Translations under genes and position numbers: made by a program
NCBI RefSeq assembly: GCF_026016325.1
Contig: NZ_CP087203.1
Coordinates: 2,914,001 to 2,978,000, forward strand
Source: Pseudomonas sp. B21-056
GTDB taxonomy: Bacteria > Pseudomonadota > Gammaproteobacteria > Pseudomonadales > Pseudomonadaceae
Direction: 5' to 3'
Length of the DNA stretch: 64,000 nt
Notes under the pieces: generated by a model
Told to the model about the DNA's origin: nothing
Database searches by the model: none
What the model saw: the letters and a program-made list of their open reading frames with translations, nothing else
Shown here: one piece after another, positions 54,176 through 64,000 of the stretch
How positions within the stretch are numbered: the first letter of the stretch is position 1
Layout of the letters: each line of letters starts with the position of its first letter

Positions 54176-57100
54176 TTAAGCATCCTTGGAGACGATAGCG
54201 AGCAGTTCGCTTTCAGACAGCGAAGCCATTTCTTGTTGCAGGTCCATCAATTCATCCGACTCGTACTGGGCCAACTGCAGGCTGTTGATCAGATCGGCCA
54301 GGGCCGGCAGCGATGGGTGTTCGAACAGGCCCTTGAGCGGTACTTCAACGCCGAAGGTTTCGCGTGTCCGGAGCGTGACTTGCACCGCCAGCAGCGAGTG
54401 CCCACCGAGTTCGAAGAAGTTGTCATGCCGACCGATCCGCTCCAGCCCCAGCAGGTCGGCCCAGATCTGCGCCAGCAGCTCTTCGGTTTCGCCGTTGGGG
54501 GCTTCGTACTCGCGGTAGGCGAAGTCCTCGTCGCGAGGCGCGGGCAGGGCACGGCGGTCGAGCTTGCCGTTGGGGCTCAGCGGCAGTTGCTCGACCACCA
54601 CGAACGCCGCCGGGACCATGTAGTCCGGCAACTGCGAGGTCAGGTACGGGCGCAAGGTGCTGCTGGCATTGCGGCCGGCCAGGTGCGGCTCGACGCTCAG
54701 GTACGCCACCAGGCGCATCGCCCCGGGGGTGTCTTCGCGAGCGATGACAGCGGCTTCGCGCACACCCGGCAAGGTCAGCATCAGGGCTTCGATTTCACCG
54801 GGCTCGATACGGAAACCGCGGATCTTGACCTGCTGGTCGTTGCGCCCGAGGAACTCCAGTACCCCGTCGGCGCGCATGCGCACCAGGTCGCCGGTGCGGT
54901 ACATCCGAGCCTCGTCGTCGAGGCCGAACGGGTCGGCGAGGAAGTGTTCGGCGTTCAGTTGTGCACGGTCCAGGTAGCCCCGGGCAACGCCCGCGCCACC
55001 CACGTACAGTTCGCCCGGCACGCCGAGTGGCACCGGCCGGCCCTGTTCGTCGAGCACGTACAAGCGGCTGTTGGGGATCGCCCGACCGATCGGCACCGTG
55101 CCCTGGTCCTCGGCGGTGCAGCGATGCACCGTGGCCCAGACAGTGGCTTCGGTGGGACCGTACTCGTTGTACAGGGCGATGGCCGGTTCCAGGTCGGCAC
55201 ATTCCTGCACCAACTGCGTCGGGCAGGCTTCACCGGCGACGATCATTTCCCGCAGGCTGCCATGGCCGTTTGCGCCGGCAAGGCTTGCCAGCACCAGCCG
55301 GCCAAGGGACGGTACGCACAGCAGTGAGGTGACGGCCTGTTCGTCGATGAAGCGGGCGATGGCTTGCGGATCGCGTGCGGTGTCGGCCGCCGGGATGCAC
55401 AAGGTGCCGCCGCTGACCAGGGTGCCGAAGATCCCCGCCACGGAGCTGTCGAAGGCAATCGACGAGAGCAGCAGGAAACGCTTGTCGGTCGCCGGCCCGT
55501 ATACCGTGCGCCGGGCCAGGGTCGAGGCGACCAGGTTGCGGTGTTCGATCATCACCCCCTTGGGCTTGCCGGTGGAGCCGGAGGTGTAGATCACATAGGC
55601 CAGGTGTGTCGGGGTCAGGCCGGTGGCATCCCAGCGCGGATCGCGAGTGCTCGTCTGCGCCGCCAGGGCTTGTCCGAGGGCCAGGTAGCGGGTGCCTTCC
55701 TGGAGCGTGCCGACGGCTGCGCGACCGACCGGATCGGCCAGCAGCAGGCGCGGCCGCGCATCTTCGACAATCGACGCGAGGCGTTCGGCCGGGTAGGTCG
55801 GATCCAGTGGCACGTAGGCGCCGCCGGCCTTGAGAATGCCGAGCAGGCCGCTGATCATCGCCGCGCTGCGCTCAACGCAGATTGCCACCAGATCCCCCGG
55901 CTGGACCCCGGTCGCAGTCAAGTGATGGGCCAGGCGATTGGCCTGGGCGTTGAGCTCCGCGTAGGTGAAGGCTTGCCGGGCGTCGACCAGGGCACAGGCG
56001 TCCGGTGTGCGCAGTACCTGCTCTTCGAACAGGTGCTGGATGCACAGGTGCGTCGGGTAGTCCTCGCGGGTCTGGTTGAAGGTGTCCAGCAGCAGGCTGC
56101 GTTCCCCGGCCGGCAGGACGTCCAGTTGGGTGAAAGAGATCCGTGGGGTGTACATCAGGGCCTGGGTCAGTTGCTCCAGGGCGCGTTGCATCAGCGCGCA
56201 GATACGCTGCGGATCCACTGCCCGGACGCTTTGCACCGTCAGGCCCAGGGCATCGCCATAATCGTTGACCGACAGGGTCAGCGGGTAGTTGGTCCGTTCG
56301 GCGCTGTTCAGGATGCGCATGCCCGGCCACTGAAACTGATTTTGTTCACTCTGGTGTCGATAGTTGAGCAATGTGGTGAACAACGGCAACGCATTGGGGA
56401 CGCCGCTGCAGCGCTGTGCCAGCGCCAGAGAAGCCTGTTCATGGGACAACAGTTCACTGAGATCCCGATGGGTTGCCAACACCCGTTCCTCGACGCCGCC
56501 CTCGGCCAGTTGGACGCGCACCGGCAAGGTATTGATAAACACCCCAAGGGCGCGTTCGGCTCCGGCCGAGCCTTGCAACCGACCGGCGACTACGGTGCCG
56601 AACACCACGTCATCACGACTGGTGCAGCGGGCCAGCACCTGTGCCCAGGCAACATGGAACAGCACCGCTGGGGTAATGCCACGCTCACGGGCCTGGGCAC
56701 GTATGCGCAGGTTGAGTTCGTCGCAGAGCGGCAGGCTCGCTTCGTCGATGTGATTGCCGTCACCCTGGACTTCCAGCAGGTCGAAGGGCGCGGTGGGCGC
56801 AACGACGTCGGCCAGTCGGCGGCGGAAGTAGGCTTCGTGTACTTCGGCCGGAGTGGTCTGGGTCTGGGCGATGAAGTTGCGGTAGGGTTGCGGTGTTGTC
56901 AGATTGTCGCCCTGCTCATGGAGAATCGCGTGGATTTCTTCCAGAACGATTTGCAGCGTTACGTGGTCGCTGGCCATGTGATGGTTGAGTAACGCGAGTG
57001 TCCAGCGTTCGGAATGTACATCGCGGGCGATGTAGGCTCGCATCAAGGGTGCCTCACGCAGGTCCAGGCGCATTTGCCGTGGATTGGTCAGGGCTTCAAG

Positions 57101-60100
57101 TTGGTTGAGCGGGTCTTCATGATTGTCGAGAGTGACGGTCTGCACCACCAGTCGCGCCTGACGCCGCACCACTTGTACCGCTTGAGGCAAACCGTCCCAA
57201 TGCACGCAGGTGCGCAGGATGTCGTGGCGATCTATCACTGTCTGTAACGCCGTGATGAAGGCATCGAGACGCTGGCGATCATCAAATTCAAGCATCGAGC
57301 GCATGAGGTAGGCATCGCCTTCATGCGCCAGCAAGTGGTGAAACAGGATGCCTTGTTGCAGTGGCGCAAGGGGGTAGATGTCCTGGATGTTCGCGGCACC
57401 GCCGGGTACCGCGGCGACGATCTGTTCGAGCTGGGCCTGAGTCAGTTCCACCAGCGGCAACATCTGCGGGGTCAGCGCCGTGCAGTCGGTCGGGATGCGG
57501 TTGGCCGGTGCCTCGAAGGTGTGCTCCTTGGCATTTACCATGGCCTGGGCCAGCTCTCGCAGGCTTGGGGCGCTGAAAACACTGCGCACATTGGCGTTCA
57601 GGCCCTGTTCGCGAAGACGCTCGATCAGGCTGACAGCCAGCAGCGAGTGGCCGCCGAGTTCGAAAAAACCGTCGTGCCGACCGACGCGCTCCAGGCCCAG
57701 CAGTTGTTGCCAGATTTGCGCAATGGCCAGTTCCACGGGACCTTGCGGCGCCTCGTAGGTCCGGCTGGCGTAGGCGGTCTGCCCGGGTTCGGGCAAGGCA
57801 CGGCGGTCGAGCTTGCCATTGGGGGTCAGGGGCAATGCCTCCAGTACCACGAAAGCACTGGGCACCATGTAGTCGGGCAGACGGTCAAGGAGCTCGGCGC
57901 GTAGCTGTTCAGCCGTTGCCGGAGTGCCGCATAAGTAGGCGACCAGGCGCTTGTTTTCGGCCTGGTCCGTCTGGTGGTCGCGAGCAACGACCGCCACTTC
58001 CCGCACACCCGGAAGGGCGGCGAGCGCGGCTTCGATCTCGCCCAGTTCGATACGCAGGCCGCGGATCTTCACCTGATCATCGTTACGCCCCAGGTATTCC
58101 AGCGTGCCGTTGGGTAACCAACGGCCGATATCCCCGGTCTTGTACAGGCGGGCGTTGGCGCTGCCTGCGAATGGGTCCGCGATGAAACGCTCGGCACTGA
58201 GCACTGGCTGGTTCAGGTAGCCGCGAGCGACACCGACTCCGCCAATATGGATTTCGCCGCGTACACCCACCGGCTGTAATTGACCGTGGCTGTCCAGTAC
58301 GTGCATCTGCATATTGCGGATCGGCCTGCCGATCGGGATCGACTGATCCCGATACGTGGTGAGATCGGGATTCACCCTGTGCCAGCCGACGACGCCGCTG
58401 CACTCGGTCGGCCCATAACCGTTCACTACGGTTGGCCGTGGCTCAGCCATTTTGTCCAACAGGGCGAGCGGAATCGGTTCGCCTCCCAACACCACCCGTT
58501 TCAGGCCGGCAACAGCCTCTCGATCGGCAGCCACCAGCGTATGGAAGGCACTTGGCGACATGTTGGTGTGGGTGATACCGGCTTCTGCAATCTGCGCGAC
58601 GATGGCACCGGGGTTGAAAGGTTCTTCGGCCAGATGCAGGGGGGCGCCGACCATCAAAGGGGCCAGGATGTTCTTCTGGGTCAGGTCGAAGTTGTAGGAC
58701 GAGGCCACCAATACGGCATCTGCGGCATTGAACGCCAGGTCGTTGAGATACCAGTCCAGCAGGTTGCGAAGGCCGCGATGTTCCACCATCACGCCTTTGG
58801 GCAAACCGGTTGAACCCGAGGTGTAGATCACATAGGCCAAATGATCGAAGTTCAGGTCTGGCACCTGGGGGTTGTGCGCGGGGGCTTGCGACAGCAACGG
58901 GCAGCCCAGTTCAACGGTTTCCAGCCCTTGAGGGACCTGCAGTTTATCCAGACCTTGCTGGCGAACCAGTACCCGTGGGGCACTGTCGTTCAGCATGTGG
59001 GCCAGGCGTTCCGCCGGGTACTGTGGATCGAGCGGTACATAGGCCGCACCGGATTTCATAATGGCCAGCAAGCCGATCACCATCTCCGGGCTGCGGCGAG
59101 CGAACAGGCCGACGGTGTCGTCGGGTTGCACGCCCAGCGCGATCAGGCGGTGGGCGACGCGGTTGGCCTCGGCGTTGAGCTCGGCGTAGCTCAGGGCTTG
59201 TCCGGCGCAAACCAGCGCCACAGCGTCCGGGGTGCGGCTCGCTTGTGCTTCGAAGACCGAGTGAGGGAAGCGGTTTGGGTTTTCGTCGAGGCCAGTATTG
59301 GCGGGATTGAACTCCACCAGCAGTTGCTGACGTTGATGCGGGTCCAGCAATGGCAGGGTCGCCAGCGGTTGGGTGGCGTCGTCGAGCAGCGCGTCGAGCA
59401 GGTGCAGCAGGTGCTGGCCCCAACGGGCAATGGTGGTTTCGTCAAACAGGTCAGTGGCATACATGAACTGGCCGCTGATGGTGTTGCCGTCGTCGTTGAG
59501 CGACAGGCTTACGTCAAAATGACTGGTACCGGTGGTTTGGGCCAGTGAGGTCAAGTTCAGCCCCGGCAACGCCAGCGTCTGGTCATTGGGCGTGTTGCCC
59601 AGCACCAGCGAGGCCTGGAACAGCGGGCTGTGCCCGAGGCTGCGTTCCGGTTGCAGGGCTTCGACGACCTGTTCGAATGGCAAGTCCTGATGATGGTAGG
59701 CGTCGAGGGTGATGGCCTTGATTCGCTCCAGCAGTTGATCGACGCGGCTGTGGGCTTGCACATCGATGCGCAGGGCCAGGGTGTTGACGAAGAAACCGAT
59801 CAAGGCCTCGGTTTCACGCCGTGGACGGTTGGCGACCGGCGTGCCGATAACCACTTCCGGCTGATTGCTCAGGCGCGAGAGCAGGATCGACCAGGCCCCC
59901 AGCAGGGTCATGAACGGGGTCAGGCCTTGCTGCTGGCTGAAACGACGTAGCCTGGCGCTCAACGGCGCGGGCAGTTGCAACGCTAGCGCGGCGCCCTGGT
60001 AGCTTTGCATCTGTGGCCGTGGACGGTCAGCCGGCAGTTCCAGCAGCGCTGGGGCACCGGCGAGGTGTTCTTTCCAGAATTGCGTCTGGGCTTGCAGGCG

Positions 60101-63100
60101 CTGGCCTTGCAGGTGCTGGTGTTGCCAAGCGGCGTAGTCGGCGTATTGCAGGGCCAGCGGTGGCAGCGGGTCTTCGTGGTCCTGGCTGAACGCGGCGTAC
60201 AGCGCATTGAACTCACCGATCAACACGGCCACCGACCAGCCGTCGGAGACGATGTGGTGCTGGGTCACCAGCAGGATGTGCTCGTCCTCGGCCAGACGCA
60301 GTAGGAGGCCGCGAATCAGTGGGCCGGCGCTCAGATCGAACGCGGCGCGGGCTTCTTCCTGGGACAGTTCTTCGACAGCCTGCTGCCGGGCCTCGGGGGC
60401 CAGGGCTTGCAGGTCATGTTCGACCAGGGCGAAACCGATGTCGGCCGGGGCGAAACGTTGCCGCACTTCGCCGTCCTGACGCTCGAAGGTGGTGCGCAGG
60501 CTTTCGTGGCGGGCGACGATGCGGTCCAAGGCCCGTTGCAAGGCTTCGCGGTCCAGATCGCCGCGCAGGTGCAGCGCAGCAGGCATGTGGTAGGCGACGC
60601 TGGCGGCGTGGTCCAGTTGATCGAGGAACCACAAACGCTGCTGGGCCAGGGACAGTGGCAGCGGCTGTTCGCGGGAGATCAGCGCAATGGCCTGGAGGCG
60701 GGACTGGTCGGCCTGTTCCACGTGCCGGGCCAGCTCACTCAACGAGGTCTGGGCGAACAGCGTGCGCAGGTCGATCTCGGCACCGAGGTCCTGGTGCAGG
60801 CGGGCTTGCAGTTGCACGGTCAGCAGTGAGTGGCCGCCGAGTTCGAGGAAGCCATCGTGACGGCCGACCTGATCCAGGTGCAGCAGGCCTTTCCAGATCT
60901 CGGCAATGGCGATCTCGGTATCCCCCAGCGGCGCCTCGTAGGCTTTGCTGGCGAGGGCGTCCAGGCCCGGTTCGGGCAGGGCGCGGCGGTCGAGCTTGCC
61001 GTTGGCGGTCAGGGGCAGGGCATCCAGGTGCACGAAAGCGCTGGGCACCATGTACTCGGGCAGGTGCTTGAGCAAGGCGCTGCGCAGGTGTTCGGCACTG
61101 GCCGGTTCGCCACACAGGTACGCCACCAGGCGATTGTCGTCCCGGGCGATGACCACGGCGTCGGTGACGCCAGCACAACCGAGCAGCACGTTCTCGATTT
61201 CGCCCAACTCGATACGGAAGCCACGGATCTTCACCTGGAAGTCGTTACGCCCCAGGTACTCCAGCGTACCGTCGGCCAACCAGCGACCAAGGTCGCCGGT
61301 CTTGTACAGGCGTGCGTCCGGCTCGCTGCTGAACGGGTCGGCGATAAAACGCTCGGCGCTCAACTCCGGCCGGTTCAGGTAACCCCGGGCCACACCGACA
61401 CCGCCGATGTGGATTTCCCCGGCGACGCCCAGCGGCGCCGGCTCGCCCCGGGCATCCAGCACGTGGACCTGGACGTTGGCAAACGGCCGGCCGATGCTCG
61501 GGCGTTCACCGAGGTCGCGGATCAGGTCGATGGTGGCGTCCACCGTGCACTCGGTGGGGCCATACATGTTGTAGAAACGGATGCTCTGGCAGTTGCGCAA
61601 CTTCTCCCAAGTCGCGGCGTTGATCGCCTCGCCACCGAGCAACACGCTGACCGGCTGATAACTCTGACGCTCCAGCAGGCCGGCGGCGAGCAGGGTGTCG
61701 AGCTGCGACGGCGTGGAGTCGAAGGCGTGCACCTGATGCTGTTCGAGGAAGTCCAGCAACTCGCTGCCGCTGGCGCGGATCAGTTGCGGGATGATCACCA
61801 GGCGGTGGCCGGAGAACAGCTGGGAGATGCCCTTGATCGACATGTCGAAGAAGAACCCGGCGTTCAGCGCCACGGTGGCCGGGGTCGGGCAGTGCTGGTG
61901 GGTGGTGCGGGTCAGCACGTGCCAGAAGTTGAACACCGAACGGTGCTCGACCATCACGCCCTTGGACTGGCCGGTGGACCCGGAGGTGTAGATCACGTAG
62001 GCCAGATGGTCCGCGGTCAGGCCCGCTACCTGTGGGTTGCTATCGAAAGCCGCATCGTCCGCCGCTTGCAACGATTCCACGATGTCCAGCAGCAATACTG
62101 GCAGCTCCCCGGACGGCAGGGACAGCGCCGATTGGGTCAACAGTACCTGGGGTTGACTGTCAGCCAGCATGAACGCCATGCGCTCCGCCGGGTGTGCCGG
62201 GTCGATGGGCACGTAGGCCGCGCCGGCTTTCAGCACGCCCAACAGGCCGACGATCATCTCCAGGCTGCGCTCGGCGCAGATCGCAACGCGCTGATCGGGT
62301 TGCACGCCAAGGTCGAGCAACTGCCGGGCCAGGTGGTTGGCGCGGCGATTGAGCTGGCGATAGCTCAACTGGCGGTCTTCGCAGACCAGGGCCACCGCGT
62401 CAGGGTTGGCCTGCACCTGGGCTTCGAACAGTTGGTGGATCGGCTGCGCCGCACCGAAATCGGTGGTGGTGCGGTTGAAGTCGCTGAGCAGCAACTGGCG
62501 TTCGCTGGCGGGCAGCACGTCGAGGCTGCTGGCGAGGGTTTCCGGTGACTGCTCGAGGGCGTCCACCAGGGCGGATACGGCGTGCTTCAAGTAGGCCGCG
62601 ATGCGTTGCGGGTCGATGCCGGCGACAGCCTGGGCAGTCACGGAGAAATCATCGCCTTCATCCGCCACGGCCACTTCAATCGGGTAGTTGGTGCGGGCTT
62701 CGTTGCTCAGGAAGCGCACACCGTCCCAGGCCAGGATCTGATCGGCATTGGCCAGCGAGCCGCCGTCTGTTTGATGGCGGTAGTTGAGCAGCGTGGTGAA
62801 CAGCGGCAGGCCGGGGCCGACGCCGCTGCAGCGTTGGGCCTGGGCCAGGGAGGCCTGTTCGTGGTTCAGCAGTTCGCTGAGGTCGCGGTAGGTTTCGTCC
62901 ACCAACGCGCCAACCCCGAACCCGGCCAGTCGGACCCGCACGGGCAAGGTGTTGATGAACACCCCCAATGCCCGGTCGGCGCCCACCGAACCTTGCAGGC
63001 GGCCGGCGACCACGGTGCCGAACACCACGTCGTCACGCTCGGTGCAGCGTCCCAGCACCTGAGCCCAGGCGACATGAAACAGCACGGCCGGCGTCACCCC

Positions 63101-64000
63101 GGCCGCTCGTGCCTGAGCGCGAATCCGCTGGCTCAGGATCGGGTCGAAATGCAGGCTGGCGTCCACGACTTGGCTACCATCGCCTTGGATATCCAGCACG
63201 CCAAACGGCGTGGTGGGTTCATCCACGCTCGCCAGCCGGTTGCTGAAGTAGGCTTCGTGGAGCAGGGGAGGCGTGGCGAGGATGTGGGCGACAAATTCCC
63301 GGTAAGGCACGGGTTCTGGAAGAGCGGCGTTCTGATCCTGCAACAGGGCCTGGATTTCTTCGAGTACGATCCCTTGGGACACGTGATCGCTGATCATGTG
63401 ATGGTCGAGCAGCGCCAGCAACCAGCGTTCGGAATGCGGATCGCGAGCGACATAGGCTCGGGTCAGCGGTGCTTGCTGCAGGTCAAGACGCAGATGCCGT
63501 GGATCGCTCATACGTTCCAGCTGGGTACGCGGATCCTCATCGGCACTCAGCGTGATGTGCTGGACGGGTAGCTCTGCCTGGCGGTGTACTACCTGAACCG
63601 GTTGTGGCTGGCCTACCCAATGCACGGCGCTGCGCCGAATATCATGACGATCGATCACTGCCTGCAAGGCTCTGATAAAAGCATCGAGGCGTTGGCGATC
63701 GTCGAATTCGATGATCGAGCGCACCAGGTACGTGTCGCCTTCGTGACCGAGCAAATGATGGAACAGGATGCCTTGCTGTAGCGGGGCCAGCGGGTAAATA
63801 TCCTGGATATTTGCCGCGCCGCCGGGGACGGCGGCGACGATCTGGTCGAGTTGGGCCGGGGTCAGTTCCACCAGCGGCAGCATATCCGGGACCAGGGCTG
63901 TACAGTCGCTCGGAATCAGGTTGGCCGGTGCCCGGAGTCTCTCGTTGCCGCGGCTTAGCGCCTGAGCCATTTCTCGCAGGCTGGGTGCCGTGAACACGGT
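54176..64000 (-). CDS. Upstream NRPS of the same lipopeptide, partial, (T)-E/C-A-T-C-A-T-E/C-A-T
   Basis: The frame is open to the window edge, giving 3274 residues without the N-terminus. Order: the tail of a T domain, E/C ('HHMISDH'), A1 (61000-62470), T, C ('HHIVSDG'), A2, T, E/C ('HHMASDH'), A3, T. There is no TE, and the chain passes to the next protein. A1 reads D-M-K-D-L-G-M-V and is almost the same as the Asp-position A domain downstream. A2 reads D-L-K-N-V-G-G-G, starting like homoserine codes. A3 reads D-S-A-L-I-A-E-V, a histidine code. E/C domains placed after the unseen module and after A2 predict D residues there, as in cormycin (D-Orn, D-Hse). The short acidic C-terminus ('[14 protein letters not shown]') may dock with the next protein. 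Confidence 0.9.
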   Translation of the reverse strand, partial: TVFTAPSLREMAQALSRGNERLRAPANLIPSDCTALVPDMLPLVELTPAQLDQIVAAVPGGAANIQDIYPLAPLQQGILFHHLLGHEGDTYLVRSIIEFDDRQRLDAFIRALQAVIDRHDIRRSAVHWVGQPQPVQVVHRQAELPVQHITLSADEDPRTQLERMSDPRHLRLDLQQAPLTRAYVARDPHSERWLLALLDHHMISDHVSQGIVLEEIQALLQDQNAALPEPVPYREFVAHILATPPLLHEAYFSNRLASVDEPTTPFGVLDIQGDGSQVVDASLHFDPILSQRIRAQARAAGVTPAVLFHVAWAQVLGRCTERDDVVFGTVVAGRLQGSVGADRALGVFINTLPVRVRLAGFGVGALVDETYRDLSELLNHEQASLAQAQRCSGVGPGLPLFTTLLNYRHQTDGGSLANADQILAWDGVRFLSNEARTNYPIEVAVADEGDDFSVTAQAVAGIDPQRIAAYLKHAVSALVDALEQSPETLASSLDVLPASERQLLLSDFNRTTTDFGAAQPIHQLFEAQVQANPDAVALVCEDRQLSYRQLNRRANHLARQLLDLGVQPDQRVAICAERSLEMIVGLLGVLKAGAAYVPIDPAHPAERMAFMLADSQPQVLLTQSALSLPSGELPVLLLDIVESLQAADDAAFDSNPQVAGLTADHLAYVIYTSGSTGQSKGVMVEHRSVFNFWHVLTRTTHQHCPTPATVALNAGFFFDMSIKGISQLFSGHRLVIIPQLIRASGSELLDFLEQHQVHAFDSTPSQLDTLLAAGLLERQSYQPVSVLLGGEAINAATWEKLRNCQSIRFYNMYGPTECTVDATIDLIRDLGERPSIGRPFANVQVHVLDARGEPAPLGVAGEIHIGGVGVARGYLNRPELSAERFIADPFSSEPDARLYKTGDLGRWLADGTLEYLGRNDFQVKIRGFRIELGEIENVLLGCAGVTDAVVIARDDNRLVAYLCGEPASAEHLRSALLKHLPEYMVPSAFVHLDALPLTANGKLDRRALPEPGLDALASKAYEAPLGDTEIAIAEIWKGLLHLDQVGRHDGFLELGGHSLLTVQLQARLHQDLGAEIDLRTLFAQTSLSELARHVEQADQSRLQAIALISREQPLPLSLAQQRLWFLDQLDHAASVAYHMPAALHLRGDLDREALQRALDRIVARHESLRTTFERQDGEVRQRFAPADIGFALVEHDLQALAPEARQQAVEELSQEEARAAFDLSAGPLIRGLLLRLAEDEHILLVTQHHIVSDGWSVAVLIGEFNALYAAFSQDHEDPLPPLALQYADYAAWQHQHLQGQRLQAQTQFWKEHLAGAPALLELPADRPRPQMQSYQGAALALQLPAPLSARLRRFSQQQGLTPFMTLLGAWSILLSRLSNQPEVVIGTPVANRPRRETEALIGFFVNTLALRIDVQAHSRVDQLLERIKAITLDAYHHQDLPFEQVVEALQPERSLGHSPLFQASLVLGNTPNDQTLALPGLNLTSLAQTTGTSHFDVSLSLNDDGNTISGQFMYATDLFDETTIARWGQHLLHLLDALLDDATQPLATLPLLDPHQRQQLLVEFNPANTGLDENPNRFPHSVFEAQASRTPDAVALVCAGQALSYAELNAEANRVAHRLIALGVQPDDTVGLFARRSPEMVIGLLAIMKSGAAYVPLDPQYPAERLAHMLNDSAPRVLVRQQGLDKLQVPQGLETVELGCPLLSQAPAHNPQVPDLNFDHLAYVIYTSGSTGLPKGVMVEHRGLRNLLDWYLNDLAFNAADAVLVASSYNFDLTQKNILAPLMVGAPLHLAEEPFNPGAIVAQIAEAGITHTNMSPSAFHTLVAADREAVAGLKRVVLGGEPIPLALLDKMAEPRPTVVNGYGPTECSGVVGWHRVNPDLTTYRDQSIPIGRPIRNMQMHVLDSHGQLQPVGVRGEIHIGGVGVARGYLNQPVLSAERFIADPFAGSANARLYKTGDIGRWLPNGTLEYLGRNDDQVKIRGLRIELGEIEAALAALPGVREVAVVARDHQTDQAENKRLVAYLCGTPATAEQLRAELLDRLPDYMVPSAFVVLEALPLTPNGKLDRRALPEPGQTAYASRTYEAPQGPVELAIAQIWQQLLGLERVGRHDGFFELGGHSLLAVSLIERLREQGLNANVRSVFSAPSLRELAQAMVNAKEHTFEAPANRIPTDCTALTPQMLPLVELTQAQLEQIVAAVPGGAANIQDIYPLAPLQQGILFHHLLAHEGDAYLMRSMLEFDDRQRLDAFITALQTVIDRHDILRTCVHWDGLPQAVQVVRRQARLVVQTVTLDNHEDPLNQLEALTNPRQMRLDLREAPLMRAYIARDVHSERWTLALLNHHMASDHVTLQIVLEEIHAILHEQGDNLTTPQPYRNFIAQTQTTPAEVHEAYFRRRLADVVAPTAPFDLLEVQGDGNHIDEASLPLCDELNLRIRAQARERGITPAVLFHVAWAQVLARCTSRDDVVFGTVVAGRLQGSAGAERALGVFINTLPVRVQLAEGGVEERVLATHRDLSELLSHEQASLALAQRCSGVPNALPLFTTLLNYRHQSEQNQFQWPGMRILNSAERTNYPLTLSVNDYGDALGLTVQSVRAVDPQRICALMQRALEQLTQALMYTPRISFTQLDVLPAGERSLLLDTFNQTREDYPTHLCIQHLFEEQVLRTPDACALVDARQAFTYAELNAQANRLAHHLTATGVQPGDLVAICVERSAAMISGLLGILKAGGAYVPLDPTYPAERLASIVEDARPRLLLADPVGRAAVGTLQEGTRYLALGQALAAQTSTRDPRWDATGLTPTHLAYVIYTSGSTGKPKGVMIEHRNLVASTLARRTVYGPATDKRFLLLSSIAFDSSVAGIFGTLVSGGTLCIPAADTARDPQAIARFIDEQAVTSLLCVPSLGRLVLASLAGANGHGSLREMIVAGEACPTQLVQECADLEPAIALYNEYGPTEATVWATVHRCTAEDQGTVPIGRAIPNSRLYVLDEQGRPVPLGVPGELYVGGAGVARGYLDRAQLNAEHFLADPFGLDDEARMYRTGDLVRMRADGVLEFLGRNDQQVKIRGFRIEPGEIEALMLTLPGVREAAVIAREDTPGAMRLVAYLSVEPHLAGRNASSTLRPYLTSQLPDYMVPAAFVVVEQLPLSPNGKLDRRALPAPRDEDFAYREYEAPNGETEELLAQIWADLLGLERIGRHDNFFELGGHSLLAVQVTLRTRETFGVEVPLKGLFEHPSLPALADLINSLQLAQYESDELMDLQQEMASLSESELLAIVSKDA

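Overview
The window is chromosomal DNA of a Pseudomonas from the P. fluorescens complex, probably near the P. corrugata/P. brassicacearum groups. The evidence is high-GC coding, the typical Pseudomonas REP/REPIN palindromes, nhaA and OmpA-family housekeeping genes, and secondary-metabolite genes of a kind known from plant- and mushroom-associated pseudomonads. Assignments rest on reading motifs and on remembered family features; no database search was run.

Layout. (1) 1-5350, plus strand: the 3' end of a DUF4398/OmpA-like gene, nhaA, a two-gene signalling pair (receiver-EAL protein plus a degenerate receiver) and an orphan DctP-type periplasmic binding protein. (2) 5351-7534: a REPIN cluster split by an IS3-family element (5899-7150) with a visible 3-bp target duplication. 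(3) 7535-10546, plus strand: two secreted alpha/beta hydrolases with Asp nucleophiles (epoxide-hydrolase type) and a cytochrome P460-like protein. (4) 26644-10747, minus strand: a tightly packed run of 12 genes. The first six are an ebo/EDB cluster (eboD with an extra membrane domain, then eboC, eboA, eboB, eboE, eboF, most overlapping by ATGA). The next six are two paralogous pairs, each an exported single-CxxCH protein followed by a protein resembling the N-terminal half of VioB/RebD, plus an unknown exported protein and a ScyD/ScyE-like beta-propeller. This extended ebo operon is the best candidate for a poorly described system. (5) 27078-29629, minus: a LuxR-type regulator, an OprM-like outer-membrane lipoprotein and a small YodC-like protein. 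(6) 40151-30124, minus: a brabantamide-type cluster (RhlB-like glycosyltransferase, bimodular Ser-Pro NRPS with thioesterase, FAD monooxygenase). (7) 64000-40586, minus: the last six adenylating modules plus an A-less C-T-TE terminus of a syringomycin-family lipopeptide NRPS.

How the parts work together. Codes and domain types of the large NRPS predict D-X, Asp, D-Hse(?), His, (allo)Thr, Dhb, (OH)Asp, then a trans-loaded last residue (4-Cl-Thr in relatives). This matches the cormycin/thanamycin/pseudomycin pattern, including the positions of the dual E/C domains. The brabantamide-type operon and the LuxR-OprM unit share a closely similar promoter block: a 20-bp dyad resembling the syr-syp box, and -35/-10 hexamers with 17-bp spacing. 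The LuxR protein may therefore control both itself and the brabantamide genes. The ebo family moves or matures an indole-type precursor into the periplasm in scytonemin-making cyanobacteria and is needed for nematode repulsion in P. fluorescens NZI7. The VioB-like and ScyD/E-like partners here fit a periplasmic aromatic or indole-derived product, but that is inference.
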